Notes: generated by a model from the letters alone, not told the origin. Positions 1 through 8,986 are shown, counted from the stretch's first letter. The stretch is DNA of 64,000 nt from Hydrogenophaga sp. (GCF_030373225.1 NZ_JAUCZG010000019.1:1-64000), one strand, 5' to 3'. Translations and numbers: made by a program.

Positions 1-97
1 CACTCTGATCGCGAAAATCAGACAAAGTTCAGACTTTAACGGGCCTTATCTATAACACCGTGCCTTGCACGCGCTCCTGTACCTCGACCGCCGGGCC

Positions 98-556
98 TCA
101 GGCCGGATCGTCCGGCTGCGGCATCCTGACGACGCAGTACACCACCGCCGCGTCGAAGCCCCGCATCAGAAGAAACCGCATCTGGCGCAGGCGCCCGGCG
201 GCGTCCTCGGCGGGTTCGCCGAACTTTCTGCGCCACACCTCGCGCGCACGATCCACCTCGCTGTGGCGCAGGGTGGCCACAGCCTGGGCCACAGCCTCGG
301 GCGGCAGTCCCTTGGCCTGCAGTTCCTGCTTCACGCGCGCGGCGCCCAGGCGCGCGGCGCGCCGGTGCACCAGGGAGTCGATCACGCGCTGCTCGTCGAT
401 GAAGCCCCTGGCCTGCAAGTCGTCGAGGGCTTTGGCGAGTTCGCCCGGCGTCTCCTCGTGCACGGCGAGCTTGCGCTGCAGCTCGGCCCGTGAGTGTTCG
501 CGCTGCGCCAGCAGGCGCAACGCGCGGCCCTTGAGCGAGGGCTTGTCGAATCCCAC
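98..556 (-). CDS. recX: Regulatory protein RecX
   Basis: RecX binds RecA filaments and modulates recombinase and coprotease activity. The 152-residue product is the usual size and has the repeated three-helix layout of the family, with the typical N-terminal stretch 'RALRLLAQREHSRAELQRKL' and the 'ARGFIDEQRVIDSLVHRRA' segment around residues 50-68. It begins 5 nt after the recA stop on the same strand, the common recA-recX operon, so it should share the SOS promoter ahead of recA. The ATG at 556 is the natural start. No clear terminator follows the stop at 98. Identification is firm from both sequence and position. Confidence 0.93.
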   Translation of the reverse strand: MGFDKPSLKGRALRLLAQREHSRAELQRKLAVHEETPGELAKALDDLQARGFIDEQRVIDSLVHRRAARLGAARVKQELQAKGLPPEAVAQAVATLRHSEVDRAREVWRRKFGEPAEDAAGRLRQMRFLLMRGFDAAVVYCVVRMPQPDDPA

Positions 557-561
557 CGCGA

Positions 562-1674
<1,113 letters not shown>

Positions 1675-1730
1675 GGGGGCTCCTGGGCTGGGTTGGAAGA
1701 ATTGGCAAGACCTGTGTGGTTGTGTACAGG

Positions 1731-1746
1731 CTGGATGCTTGAACAG
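1731..1746 (-). promoter_or_regulatory. LexA/SOS box of recA
   Basis: Read on the minus strand the site is CTGTTCAAGCATCCAG. It matches the CTG-N10-CAG pattern of beta/gamma-proteobacterial LexA boxes and closely resembles the E. coli recA operator in spacing and central bases. CTGTAAA just upstream and TGTACA just downstream could be the -35 and -10, which would put the box between them as in E. coli. Confidence 0.75.
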
Positions 1747-1798
1747 CAGTTTACAGCCGGGTTGGAATCAGTTCGGTCATTATTTGGTCAGTTTGCCT

Positions 1799-1804
1799 TA
1801 CTAT
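1799..1804 (+). promoter_or_regulatory. Candidate -10 element directly before the MarR gene start
   Basis: TACTAT lies 6 nt before the ATG at 1811, so transcription could start at or next to the start codon and give a leaderless mRNA. No Shine-Dalgarno sequence is visible. The -35 region is weak. A direct repeat TTTGCC-N6-TTTGCC (1792-1809) overlaps it and might be an operator. Confidence 0.35.
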
Positions 1805-1810
1805 TTGCCG

Positions 1811-2338
1811 ATGGCCGACGACACCCCTGAAACCCCCGCAGAACCCGACGACCGCTGGCGCGGCGGCCACCTCGGCCGCCTGATGGGGCTGGCGCTGCGC
1901 CGCTTCGACGAGCGCGTGCTCAGCCTGATGGCGCACGACGCCAACGTGCCGCTGGCGCTCTCTCACCTCGCGGCACGCGCACAAGTCGGTGCGGCGCACA
2001 TCCACATCACGCGCCACCTCGGCCTGCACGGCTCGCGTCTGACCGAACTGGCGCACCAGGCCGGCATGAGCAAGCAGGCCATGGGCGACCTGGTGGTGCA
2101 GTGCGAGGCCTGGGGCCTGGTGCGGCGCGAGACCGATCCGCGCGATGCGCGGGCGCGACGCATCGTGTTCACCGACACCGGATTGCTGTGGCTGGAGGCG
2201 TTCCGCACGGCGGTGGCGCAGGCCGAATCCGAGTTCCGGTCCCAGGTGGGTGACGCGGTGGCCACGGTGGTGGCGCTGGGCCTGGAAGCCTACGGATCGG
2301 AGGCGCCCGGCGCGCGCGCGGCCGTTGCGGCCCGGTGA
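1811..2338 (+). CDS. MarR-family winged-helix transcriptional regulator
   Basis: The 175-residue protein carries a MarR-type winged helix at about residues 45-125, with the recognition region 'LTELAHQAGMSKQAMGDLV' and the wing 'RRETDPRDARARRIVFTDTG'. MarR proteins bind operators as dimers and usually respond to small aromatic ligands; the ligand here cannot be told. The gene is divergent from recA with 136 bp between the starts. I chose the ATG at 1811 because the MarR homology begins soon after it; longer in-frame starts lie inside antisense recA sequence. The Ala/Arg tail is unremarkable. Confidence 0.85.
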   Translation: MADDTPETPAEPDDRWRGGHLGRLMGLALRRFDERVLSLMAHDANVPLALSHLAARAQVGAAHIHITRHLGLHGSRLTELAHQAGMSKQAMGDLVVQCEAWGLVRRETDPRDARARRIVFTDTGLLWLEAFRTAVAQAESEFRSQVGDAVATVVALGLEAYGSEAPGARAAVAAR

Positions 2339-2453
2339 AACCCTGACCCTGCGACAGGTTACGGCGTGGGGTATGCGACCTAGAATGGCAGCGGTTTGAT
2401 CGCCGCGCGCGCCGGCCCCACAACAACGCTGCCTGACCAGCACAGGAGACAAC

Positions 2454-3128
2454 ATGCGCATCCTGATTGCAGAAGACGACCAGGTCCTGGCCGACGGCCT
2501 GTTGCGCAGCCTGCGCGCCGCCGGTGCCGCCGTGGATCATGTGTCCAGCGGCAGCGAGGCCGACGCCGCCCTGATGACGAACAACGAGTTCGACCTGCTG
2601 ATCCTCGACCTCGGACTGCCGAAACTGCACGGCCTGGAGGTGCTCAAGCGTTTGCGTTCGCGCGGCTCCGCACTGCCGGTGCTGGTGCTCACCGCTGCCG
2701 ACAGCATCGAAGAACGCGTGAAGGGCCTGGACTACGGCGCCGACGACTACATGGCCAAGCCGTTTTCCTTGCAGGAACTCGAAGCGCGCGTGCGCGCACT
2801 GGCCCGACGCGGCATGGGCGGCAGCACCAACACCATCCGTCACGGCCCGCTGGAATACGACCAGGCGGGCCGCGTGGCCACCATCGACGGCAAGATGGTC
2901 GAGCTCTCGGCGCGCGAACTCGGCCTGCTCGAGGTGCTGCTGCAGCGCGCCGGGCGCCTGGTCAGCAAGGACCAGCTGGTCGAGCGCCTGTGCGAGTGGG
3001 GTGAGGAGGTGAGCAACAACGCCATCGAGGTCTACATCCACCGCCTGCGCAAGAAGATCGAGAAGGGTCCGATCCGCATTGCGACGGTGCGCGGTCTGGG
3101 CTATTGCCTTGAAAAAATCGCCAGCTGA
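2454..3128 (+). CDS. OmpR/PhoB-family response regulator (TctD/QseB-like)
   Basis: The 224-residue protein has an N-terminal receiver (residues 1-115) with the acidic pocket EDD at 7-9, the phospho-acceptor Asp52 in 'LLILDLGLPK', the conserved Thr of 'VLTAAD' and the Lys of 'AKPFS'. The C-terminal winged helix (about 125-220) ends with 'RIATVRGLGYCLEK', typical of the OmpR class. An AGGAGA ribosome site precedes the ATG. The stop lies 53 nt before the start of the partner kinase gene, so the two form one operon. A TAGAAT -10-like box is visible at 2381-2386. TctD regulates tricarboxylate uptake and QseB motility; which applies here is unknown. Confidence 0.92.
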   Translation: MRILIAEDDQVLADGLLRSLRAAGAAVDHVSSGSEADAALMTNNEFDLLILDLGLPKLHGLEVLKRLRSRGSALPVLVLTAADSIEERVKGLDYGADDYMAKPFSLQELEARVRALARRGMGGSTNTIRHGPLEYDQAGRVATIDGKMVELSARELGLLEVLLQRAGRLVSKDQLVERLCEWGEEVSNNAIEVYIHRLRKKIEKGPIRIATVRGLGYCLEKIAS

Positions 3129-3180
3129 CGGTCGCATCTTCAGCGAGCCGCTGCCTCCCCAGGAGAGCCGGTCGGCGCCG

Positions 3181-4623
3181 ATGTCGTTCGGTCTGTTCCA
3201 GCGCGAGCAACGCAGCCTGTTCGGCGAGATCCTGGACTGGATGCTCACGCCGCTGCTGCTGCTGTGGCCACTGTCGCTGGTGCTCACCTGGTTTGTGGCC
3301 CAGGGCATCGCCAGCAAACCCTTTGACCGCGCGCTCGAATTCAACCTGCAGGCGCTCACCCAGTTCGTGGTGCGGGAGAACGACCAGATCACCTTCAAGC
3401 TCAACGCGCAGGCGCGCGACCTGCTGCGCGCCGACGACAGCGATCTCGTGTACTACCAGGTGCTCGATCCCCGCGGCGCCCTCATCAGTGGCGAGATCGA
3501 GTTTCCTCCGCCCCGTGACAACGAAGCCCCGCAACCCGGGCGCGTGCTGCTGCGCGACGACGTGGTGCTGGGCGACGACGTGCGCGTGGCCTACACCTGG
3601 CTGGCCCGCCACGATCCCGAGCGCCTGGTGCTGATGCAGGTGGCCGAAACCAAGGGCAAGCGTTCCACCCTGGCCACCGAAATCATCAAGGGCGTGATGG
3701 TGCCGCAGTTCATCATCCTGCCGCTGGCGGTGCTGCTGGTGTGGCTGGCGCTGGTGCGCGGTATCCGTCCGCTCAACGAGCTGGAGCAGCGCATCCGGGC
3801 GCGCAAACCCGACGACCTGAGCCCGATCGAAGAGTCGTTCATTCCGCAGGAGGTCGCACCGCTGGTGTCCTCGATCAACGACCTGCTGACCCGGCTCAAG
3901 GCCTCGCTCACCACCCAGAAGCGCTTCCTCGCGGATGCGGCGCACCAGCTCAAGACGCCTCTGGCCGGGCTGCGCATGCAGGCCGAGCTGGCGCAGCGAG
4001 AGACCGATCCGGTGGAGATCCGCGGTTCGCTGCAACAGATCGCCCGCTCCAGCGCGCGCGCCACGCACACGGTGAACCAGTTGCTGGCCCTGGCTCGCGC
4101 CGAGACCACCGGCCGCACCCTGCCCAGCGCCCGTCTCGATCTGGCCCAGCTGGTGCCCGACGTGGTGCAGGACTCGGTGCCGCGCGCGCTGGAGGCCGGC
4201 ATCGACCTCGGCTTTGAAGGCCCGGACGACACGCCCGAAGATTGCCTGATCGAGGGCAACCCGACGCTGTTGCAGGAGATGGTTCGCAACCTTGTGGACA
4301 ACGCGATCCACTACACCGGACAGGGCGGCGTGGTCACGGTGCGCGTGCTGCTGGACCGCTTCAGCGGCGTGCAGATCCTGCAGGTGGAAGACGACGGTCC
4401 GGGCATCCCGGAGAACGAGCGCGAGTTCGTCATGCAGCCGTTCTACCGGGCACTGGGCACCAACGTCGATGGCTCGGGCCTGGGCCTGGCGATCGTGCTG
4501 GAGATCGCCCAGCAGCACGGCGCCACGGTGTCGATGGAAGATGCGCACCCCGAGCGCAGCCGGCGGGGTCTGCGCGTGTCGGTGCGGTTCACGCCCGCCC
4601 AGCTGCGGACCACGCAGGAATAA
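3181..4623 (+). CDS. Sensor histidine kinase (TctE-like, 2CSK_N type)
   Basis: This is the membrane kinase partner of the preceding response regulator. From the ATG at 3181 (480 residues; GGAGAG lies upstream) it has a first membrane helix near residues 20-42, the periplasmic '2CSK_N' domain, a second helix near 175-195, HAMP-like sequence, and the H-box 'DAAHQLKTPLAGLRMQAELA' with His255 as phospho-acceptor. The N-box 'VRNLVDNAIHYT', G1 'VEDDGPGIP' and G2 'GSGLGLAIV' are all present, so the kinase should be active. The N-terminal 'LFGEILDWMLTPLLLLWPLS' is characteristic of the TctE group. It converges with the GST gene 21 nt away, and a GC-rich inverted repeat (4627-4654) spans the junction. 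Confidence 0.92.
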   Translation: MSFGLFQREQRSLFGEILDWMLTPLLLLWPLSLVLTWFVAQGIASKPFDRALEFNLQALTQFVVRENDQITFKLNAQARDLLRADDSDLVYYQVLDPRGALISGEIEFPPPRDNEAPQPGRVLLRDDVVLGDDVRVAYTWLARHDPERLVLMQVAETKGKRSTLATEIIKGVMVPQFIILPLAVLLVWLALVRGIRPLNELEQRIRARKPDDLSPIEESFIPQEVAPLVSSINDLLTRLKASLTTQKRFLADAAHQLKTPLAGLRMQAELAQRETDPVEIRGSLQQIARSSARATHTVNQLLALARAETTGRTLPSARLDLAQLVPDVVQDSVPRALEAGIDLGFEGPDDTPEDCLIEGNPTLLQEMVRNLVDNAIHYTGQGGVVTVRVLLDRFSGVQILQVEDDGPGIPENEREFVMQPFYRALGTNVDGSGLGLAIVLEIAQQHGATVSMEDAHPERSRRGLRVSVRFTPAQLRTTQE

Positions 4624-4644
4624 CAGGCCCGCCGCGCTGCCCGA

Positions 4645-5292
4645 TCAGGCGGGCTTGTACACGTTGAGCTGCAGCTTCTCGCGCTCGATCGCCCGGGCCA
4701 CACCGGGCAGCTCGGCAAAGCGCTGCACCAGCGCCCAGGTGGCCGGGAAATCCGCCGGATCGATGCCGGCGTAGCCGCCCCAGCGCAGCAGGGTGAGCGC
4801 ATACGCATCGAGCGCCCCGGGACGTGCTCCCACCATCCACGGGGCGGCCTGGGCCGCGAGGGTCTCGATCTCGCCCAGCAGTTCGCGGTAGCGAGCTGCA
4901 CCGAATTCGCGGATCGCTTTCTGCGCGGCGTCGTCGTCGGTGAATTTCTGCGGCATGAAGACGTGGGTGAAGGTGGGATGCACCGTGTTGTTCATCCAGG
5001 TCAGCACCTGCAGGGCGCGGGCGCGCTCCAGGCCCGCTGGCGGCAGGATGCCGGCCAGCGGCAGCTTCTCGTCGAGGTACAGCAGGATGGCCACGATCTG
5101 GGTCACGACCTCGTCGCCATCGACCAGCACCGGCACCTGACCGCGCGGATTGAGCGCCAGGTACTCCGGCGAACGCTGTTCGCCCTTGTGCAGCTTCACG
5201 ATCGAAGGCTCGAACTCAACGCCGGCGAGTTCGAGCATGGCGTGCGGGACGAAAGAACAGGCGCCGGGGGCGAAGTACAGCTTGAAGCTCAT
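4645..5292 (-). CDS. Glutathione S-transferase family protein
   Basis: The 215-residue protein has the thioredoxin-fold N-terminal domain ('KLYFAPGACSFVPHAMLELA', then the cis-proline region 'NPRGQVPVLVDGDEVVTQ') followed by an all-helical C-terminal domain. GSTs of this bacterial (beta-like) type conjugate glutathione to electrophiles or reduce peroxides; the substrate is not predictable. The ATG at 5292 was chosen because it directly precedes the beta-1 strand. It lies 14 nt downstream of the topB stop on the same strand, so co-transcription is likely. Confidence 0.9.
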   Translation of the reverse strand: MSFKLYFAPGACSFVPHAMLELAGVEFEPSIVKLHKGEQRSPEYLALNPRGQVPVLVDGDEVVTQIVAILLYLDEKLPLAGILPPAGLERARALQVLTWMNNTVHPTFTHVFMPQKFTDDDAAQKAIREFGAARYRELLGEIETLAAQAAPWMVGARPGALDAYALTLLRWGGYAGIDPADFPATWALVQRFAELPGVARAIEREKLQLNVYKPA

Positions 5293-5306
5293 GGTCGGGT
5301 CTTTCT

Positions 5307-8300
5307 TCAGTTCAGGTGGGGGCTCAGCAGGCCGGCGATCTCGAACATGGTCACTTGCGGCTTGCCGAACACCGCCGCCAGCTTGGCGTCGGCATTGACG
5401 CGGCGCTTGTCGCCCGCGTCCTGCAGGCCGTTGGCCTTGATGTAGTCCCACAGCTTTTTCACCACCTCGGGACGCGAGACGGCACCCTCGCCGATCACCG
5501 CGGCCAGCTCAGCGCTGGGCTGTTTCCCGGTGGCGGCGGTGGTTTTGCGCGGGGCCTTGGGTGCTTTCACGGCGGGCGTCTTCTTCGCAGCCGCCTTTTT
5601 GGCGGGCGCGGCCTTGGCCGCCACCTTCTTCGCCGGTGCGCCGGCGGCCGTCTTGCGTGGCGGGAACTTGGACGGTGCGAACTCGAAGTTCACCTTGCCG
5701 GCTTCCTTGTCCCAGGCCAGGAAAGCCTTGAACGCGCGGCGCGTGCGCATGGAGACGAACTTGTCGAGCAAATCCGTCTTGCCGGTCTCCAGCAGCTTGC
5801 TCATCTGCTCGCGCGCCACGGGCTGCTGCAGGATGATCTTGCCGCTCTTGAAATCGCAGCTCGGCGTGGGCTGCTGCTCGGTGGGCACGGAGCGCACACA
5901 AACATAGTTGGCGCCGTGCTCGTGCACCGCGCCGCCACACTTGGGGCAGGCGCCCAGCGGCTCGCTGGCGCTGAAGTCCACCAGCTCGCCGGTTTCCTCG
6001 CCCTTCCTGTCGTCACCAAAGTCGAATTCGAGCTTCCAGTTCTTGTCGTCCTCGCTGTACTTGAGCACGATCTCGGCCACGAAAGGCCAACCCGCCTTGG
6101 AGCGAAAGCCATCGAGCGGGCCGATCTTCTTGTCGCGCAGCAGCTGTTCGGACTCGTCCGGCTCGAAAGTGCGGCCCGCGGGCGACTTGCCAAACGAGAA
6201 GCCGCAGCCTTCGCTGGCGCCGTCCTTGCCGGTGCAGCTGTAGCGGCGGTAGTTCTCCTTCACCACGCCGCCGCAGTTGGGGCAAGGCGTGGCAAGCGTG
6301 GCGTAGTTGCCCGGGATGGTGTCGCGGTCGTACTCCTTGGCCTTCTTCACCATGCGCTCGGTCATCTGCGCAATCTCGGCCATGAAGGCGCTCCGGCTGA
6401 GCTTGCCGTGCTCCATCTGCGCGAGCTTGTATTCCCACTCGCCCGTGAGCTCGGCCTTGGAGAGTTCTTCCACGCCCAGGCCGCGCAGCAGTGTCATGAG
6501 CTGGAAAGCCTTGGCCGTGGGGATGATCTCGCGGCCTTCACGGAACATGTACTTTTCGGTCAACAAGCCTTCGATGGTGGCCGCTCGCGTGGCGGGCGTG
6601 CCCAGGCCTTTTTCCTGCATCGCCTCGCGCAGTTCGTCGTCGTCGACCAGCTTGCCCGCGCCTTCCATGGCGCCGAGCAGCGTGGCTTCCGAGTAACGCG
6701 CGGGTGGCTTGGTCTTGAGGCCTCTGGGTTCCACCGACTCGGTGCGCACCGTCTCGCCTTCGCGCACCGGCACCAGGTTCTGTCCTTTGTCGCCCTCTTT
6801 GGCGTCGGTCACGTCTTCGGCAGCCTCCTTGCCATACACGGCCATCCAGCCCGGCTTCACCAGCACCTTGCCTTCGGTCTTGAAATGGTGGACAACGCGA
6901 GCCCCCACGCTCCCCACTGCGTGTGGTTCGCTGCCCCCCGAGGGGGCGTCTCCTTGCCTGGGGCGACCCGGCGCTGCGGAGATCGAGGTGATGCGGGTCG
7001 TGACCATGAACTCGGCCGACGGGAAGAACACCGCGAGGAAGCGGCGCACCACCAGGTCGTAGAGCTTCTGCTCGGCGTCGCTCAGGCCGCTGGGCGCCTG
7101 CAGCGTGGGAATGATGGCGAAGTGATCCGACACCTTGCTGTTGTCGAAGATGCGCTTGCTCGGGCGGATGTAGCCGTTGTTGAGTGCGGTCAGCGCGTGC
7201 GGCGCCAGATGCTTCATGCCGCTGTTGGCCAGCATCTCGAAGGTTTCCTTGACCGTAGGCAGGTAGTCCTCGGGCAGGGCGCGCGAATCGGTTCGCGGGT
7301 AGGTCAGCGCCTTGTGGCGCTCGTACAGGCTTTGCGCCAGCTGCAGCGTGGTCTTGGCCGAGAAGCCGAAGCGTCCGTTGGCCTCGCGCTGCAGGCTGGT
7401 GAGGTCGTACAGCAAGCCGCTGGCCTGCGTGGTGGGTTTGCTCTCATCCTTGACGCTGGCGGCCTTGCCGCGCACCGCGTCGGCAATGGCCAGGGCTTCA
7501 CGCTGGTTCCAGACGCGGTCGGCGCGCTGCTCCGGATCGGCATCATCGCCGGTGGGCTTCTTGAACGCCGGGTCGAACCATTTGCCCGGGTATTCGCCGG
7601 CCTCGGCCAGGAAGCTCGCGTGGATCTCCCAGTAATCGCGGCTGCGGTGGGCGCGGATCTTCTCTTCGCGCTCGACCACGATGGACAGCGTGGGCGTCTG
7701 CACACGGCCGACGGTGGTGAGGAAGAAACCGCCGTCGCGGGAGTTGAACGCCGTCATGGCGCGGGTGCCGTTGATGCCGACCATCCAGTCGGCCTCGGAC
7801 CGGCTGCGCGCGGCGTCGGCCAGGCCCTGCATCTGTTCGTTGGTGCGCAGGTGCTCGAAACCGTCGCGGATCGCCGCCGGTGTCATCGACTGCAGCCACA
7901 GGCGTTGCACCGGCTTGCCCAGGGACTGGTAGCTGCCGCCCTTCAAACCACCGGCGTATTGCTCGATCAGCCGGAAAATCAGTTCGCCCTCGCGGCCCGC
8001 ATCGCAGGCGTTGATGAGGCGCGCCACGTCCTTGCGTTTGGCCAGTTTCACCACCGCAGACAGACGCGACTTGGTCTTGTCGATCGGCTTGAGTTCAAAG
8101 TAAGGGGGCAGCACCGGCAGGTGGGCAAAGCTCCACTTGCCACGCTTGACGTCGAATTCTTCGGGCGCGGCGATCTCCACCAGGTGGCCGACGGCGGACG
8201 TGACCACGTACTGGTCGTTCTCGAAATGGTCGTCGTGCTTGTCGAACTTGCCCGCCACGGGGGTGAGCGCACGCACGATGTCCTGGGCCACAGACGGCTT

Positions 8301-8342
8301 CTCGGCAATGACCAGCGTTTTGGCTGAACCTTCAGTTTTCAT
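5307..8342 (-). CDS. topB: DNA topoisomerase III with H1-like linker and C-terminal SWIB domain
   Basis: This is a type IA topoisomerase that passes single strands and decatenates DNA. At 1011 residues it is far longer than E. coli TopB (653). In order: Toprim domain from 'TLVIAEKPSVAQDIVRAL', the active-site region 'TYPRTDSRALPEDYLP' with the catalytic Tyr, two C4 zinc-finger segments ('CPNCGGVVKENYRRYSC' and 'CPKCGGAVHEHGANYVC'), a Lys/Ala/Pro-rich linker at about 897-938 like histone H1 or AlgP tails ('PAKKAAAKKTPAVKAPKAPR'), and a SWIB/MDM2-type domain at about 945-1011 ending 'VTMFEIAGLLSPHLN'. Residues about 455-481 come from an in-frame palindromic element. The ATG at 8342 is set by the Toprim start. 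It is divergent from the SET-domain gene. Confidence 0.95.
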   Translation of the reverse strand: MKTEGSAKTLVIAEKPSVAQDIVRALTPVAGKFDKHDDHFENDQYVVTSAVGHLVEIAAPEEFDVKRGKWSFAHLPVLPPYFELKPIDKTKSRLSAVVKLAKRKDVARLINACDAGREGELIFRLIEQYAGGLKGGSYQSLGKPVQRLWLQSMTPAAIRDGFEHLRTNEQMQGLADAARSRSEADWMVGINGTRAMTAFNSRDGGFFLTTVGRVQTPTLSIVVEREEKIRAHRSRDYWEIHASFLAEAGEYPGKWFDPAFKKPTGDDADPEQRADRVWNQREALAIADAVRGKAASVKDESKPTTQASGLLYDLTSLQREANGRFGFSAKTTLQLAQSLYERHKALTYPRTDSRALPEDYLPTVKETFEMLANSGMKHLAPHALTALNNGYIRPSKRIFDNSKVSDHFAIIPTLQAPSGLSDAEQKLYDLVVRRFLAVFFPSAEFMVTTRITSISAAPGRPRQGDAPSGGSEPHAVGSVGARVVHHFKTEGKVLVKPGWMAVYGKEAAEDVTDAKEGDKGQNLVPVREGETVRTESVEPRGLKTKPPARYSEATLLGAMEGAGKLVDDDELREAMQEKGLGTPATRAATIEGLLTEKYMFREGREIIPTAKAFQLMTLLRGLGVEELSKAELTGEWEYKLAQMEHGKLSRSAFMAEIAQMTERMVKKAKEYDRDTIPGNYATLATPCPNCGGVVKENYRRYSCTGKDGASEGCGFSFGKSPAGRTFEPDESEQLLRDKKIGPLDGFRSKAGWPFVAEIVLKYSEDDKNWKLEFDFGDDRKGEETGELVDFSASEPLGACPKCGGAVHEHGANYVCVRSVPTEQQPTPSCDFKSGKIILQQPVAREQMSKLLETGKTDLLDKFVSMRTRRAFKAFLAWDKEAGKVNFEFAPSKFPPRKTAAGAPAKKVAAKAAPAKKAAAKKTPAVKAPKAPRKTTAATGKQPSAELAAVIGEGAVSRPEVVKKLWDYIKANGLQDAGDKRRVNADAKLAAVFGKPQVTMFEIAGLLSPHLN
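6901..6979 (-). repeat. In-frame palindromic element inside topB
   Basis: The segment carries the core GCCCCCCGAGGGGGC (a 6-bp stem with a 3-nt loop) and flanks that match the repeat array inside metX at 43711-43950. It encodes 'GDAPSGGSEPHAVG', against '[14 protein letters not shown]' in metX, so both copies are read in the same frame and orientation. It interrupts the gate-domain sequence between 'VTTRI' and 'VVHHFKTEGKV', which lie close together in other topoisomerase III proteins. Confidence 0.8.
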
Positions 8343-8359
8343 CTCTACAATCAACTTTC

Positions 8360-8406
8360 CACGCGCGTGTACACGCGCACATGGGCACGCGCACACTCGC
8401 GCGCAC
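8360..8406. repeat. Z-DNA-prone alternating tract and palindrome in the topB/SET divergent promoter
   Basis: Bases 8360-8383 form 24 consecutive alternating pyrimidine-purine steps and include the perfect 16-bp palindrome GCGCGTGTACACGCGC (8363-8378). Two shorter alternating runs follow at 8385-8396 and 8398-8406. Such sequences can adopt Z-DNA or a cruciform under negative supercoiling. The tract fills about half of the 97-bp intergenic region. Confidence 0.8.
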
Positions 8407-8439
8407 CTGCATGAAACAACCTTACCAAATATTCCGGCC

Positions 8440-8979
8440 GTGACGAAAAGCCCCAGAAAGTCGAGTGCGCCCGCGGAAAAACCGTCGGCAGTGGCCAGGT
8501 CGAACGCTACCGGCCGACGCATCCAGACGCGCAAGTCCGGCGTGCACGGCCGCGGTGTTTTTGCCGTGGTTGACCTGGCCGAAGGTGAGACGCTCATTGA
8601 ATATGTGGGTGAGGTCATCACCTGGGACGAGGCCCTGCGTCGCCACCCGCACGACCCCGCCGATCCCAACCACACCTTCTATTTCCACATCGACGAAGGG
8701 CATGTGATCGATGCCAAGTTTGGTGGCAATTCCGCACGCTGGATCAACCACAGCTGTGCGCCGAACTGCGAGGCCGAGGTGGACGAGGGGCGCGTGTTCA
8801 TCCGTGCCCGTCGCAACATTCTGGCCGGCGAAGAGCTGTTCTACGACTACGGCCTGGTGATCGACGAGCCCTACACGCCCAAGCTCAAGGCCGAGTACCC
8901 GTGCTGGTGCGGCGCCAAAAAGTGCCGCGGCACCCTGCTCGCGCCCAAGCGTGCGGGTCGTTCATCCAGACTCGGCTGA
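8440..8979 (+). CDS. SET-domain protein lysine methyltransferase
   Basis: The 179-residue protein is a compact SET domain with post-SET. It shows 'KSGVHGRGVFAV' (residues 32-43, SAM-binding entry), 'RWINHSCAPNCEA' (100-112) with the NHSC motif at 103-106, 'EELFYDYG' (131-138) with the conserved Tyr, and the post-SET cysteines CWC at 155-157 with Cys162. SET enzymes transfer methyl from SAM to lysine side chains, in eukaryotes mainly on histones. I chose the GTG at 8440 since no in-frame ATG lies between it and the antisense topB region; the N-terminal 25 residues are basic. It is divergent from topB, and birA follows 7 nt downstream. The substrate is unknown. Confidence 0.9.
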   Translation: MTKSPRKSSAPAEKPSAVARSNATGRRIQTRKSGVHGRGVFAVVDLAEGETLIEYVGEVITWDEALRRHPHDPADPNHTFYFHIDEGHVIDAKFGGNSARWINHSCAPNCEAEVDEGRVFIRARRNILAGEELFYDYGLVIDEPYTPKLKAEYPCWCGAKKCRGTLLAPKRAGRSSRLG

Positions 8980-8986
8980 ACGGCCC

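Noticed and set aside
1711-1728. CTGT-N10-ACAG as the recA LexA box
   Set aside because: The half-sites are two bases too far apart for CTGT-N8-ACAG. The site at 1731-1746 fits better.
4536-4566. Segment 'HPERSRRG' near the sensor kinase C-terminus as another in-frame repeat insertion
   Set aside because: The motif is reminiscent of translated REP elements, but it is only about 8 codons, lacks an inverted partner here, and the G2 box and C-terminal strand remain normally spaced.
5316-8327. A 1003-residue open frame antisense to topB on the plus strand
   Set aside because: It is the GC-rich shadow of topB: composition is biased to His, Gly, Arg and Leu, no domain is recognisable, and it covers only the opposite strand of a clear gene. 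The same applies to long antisense frames over recA, maeB, lptD and gyrB.
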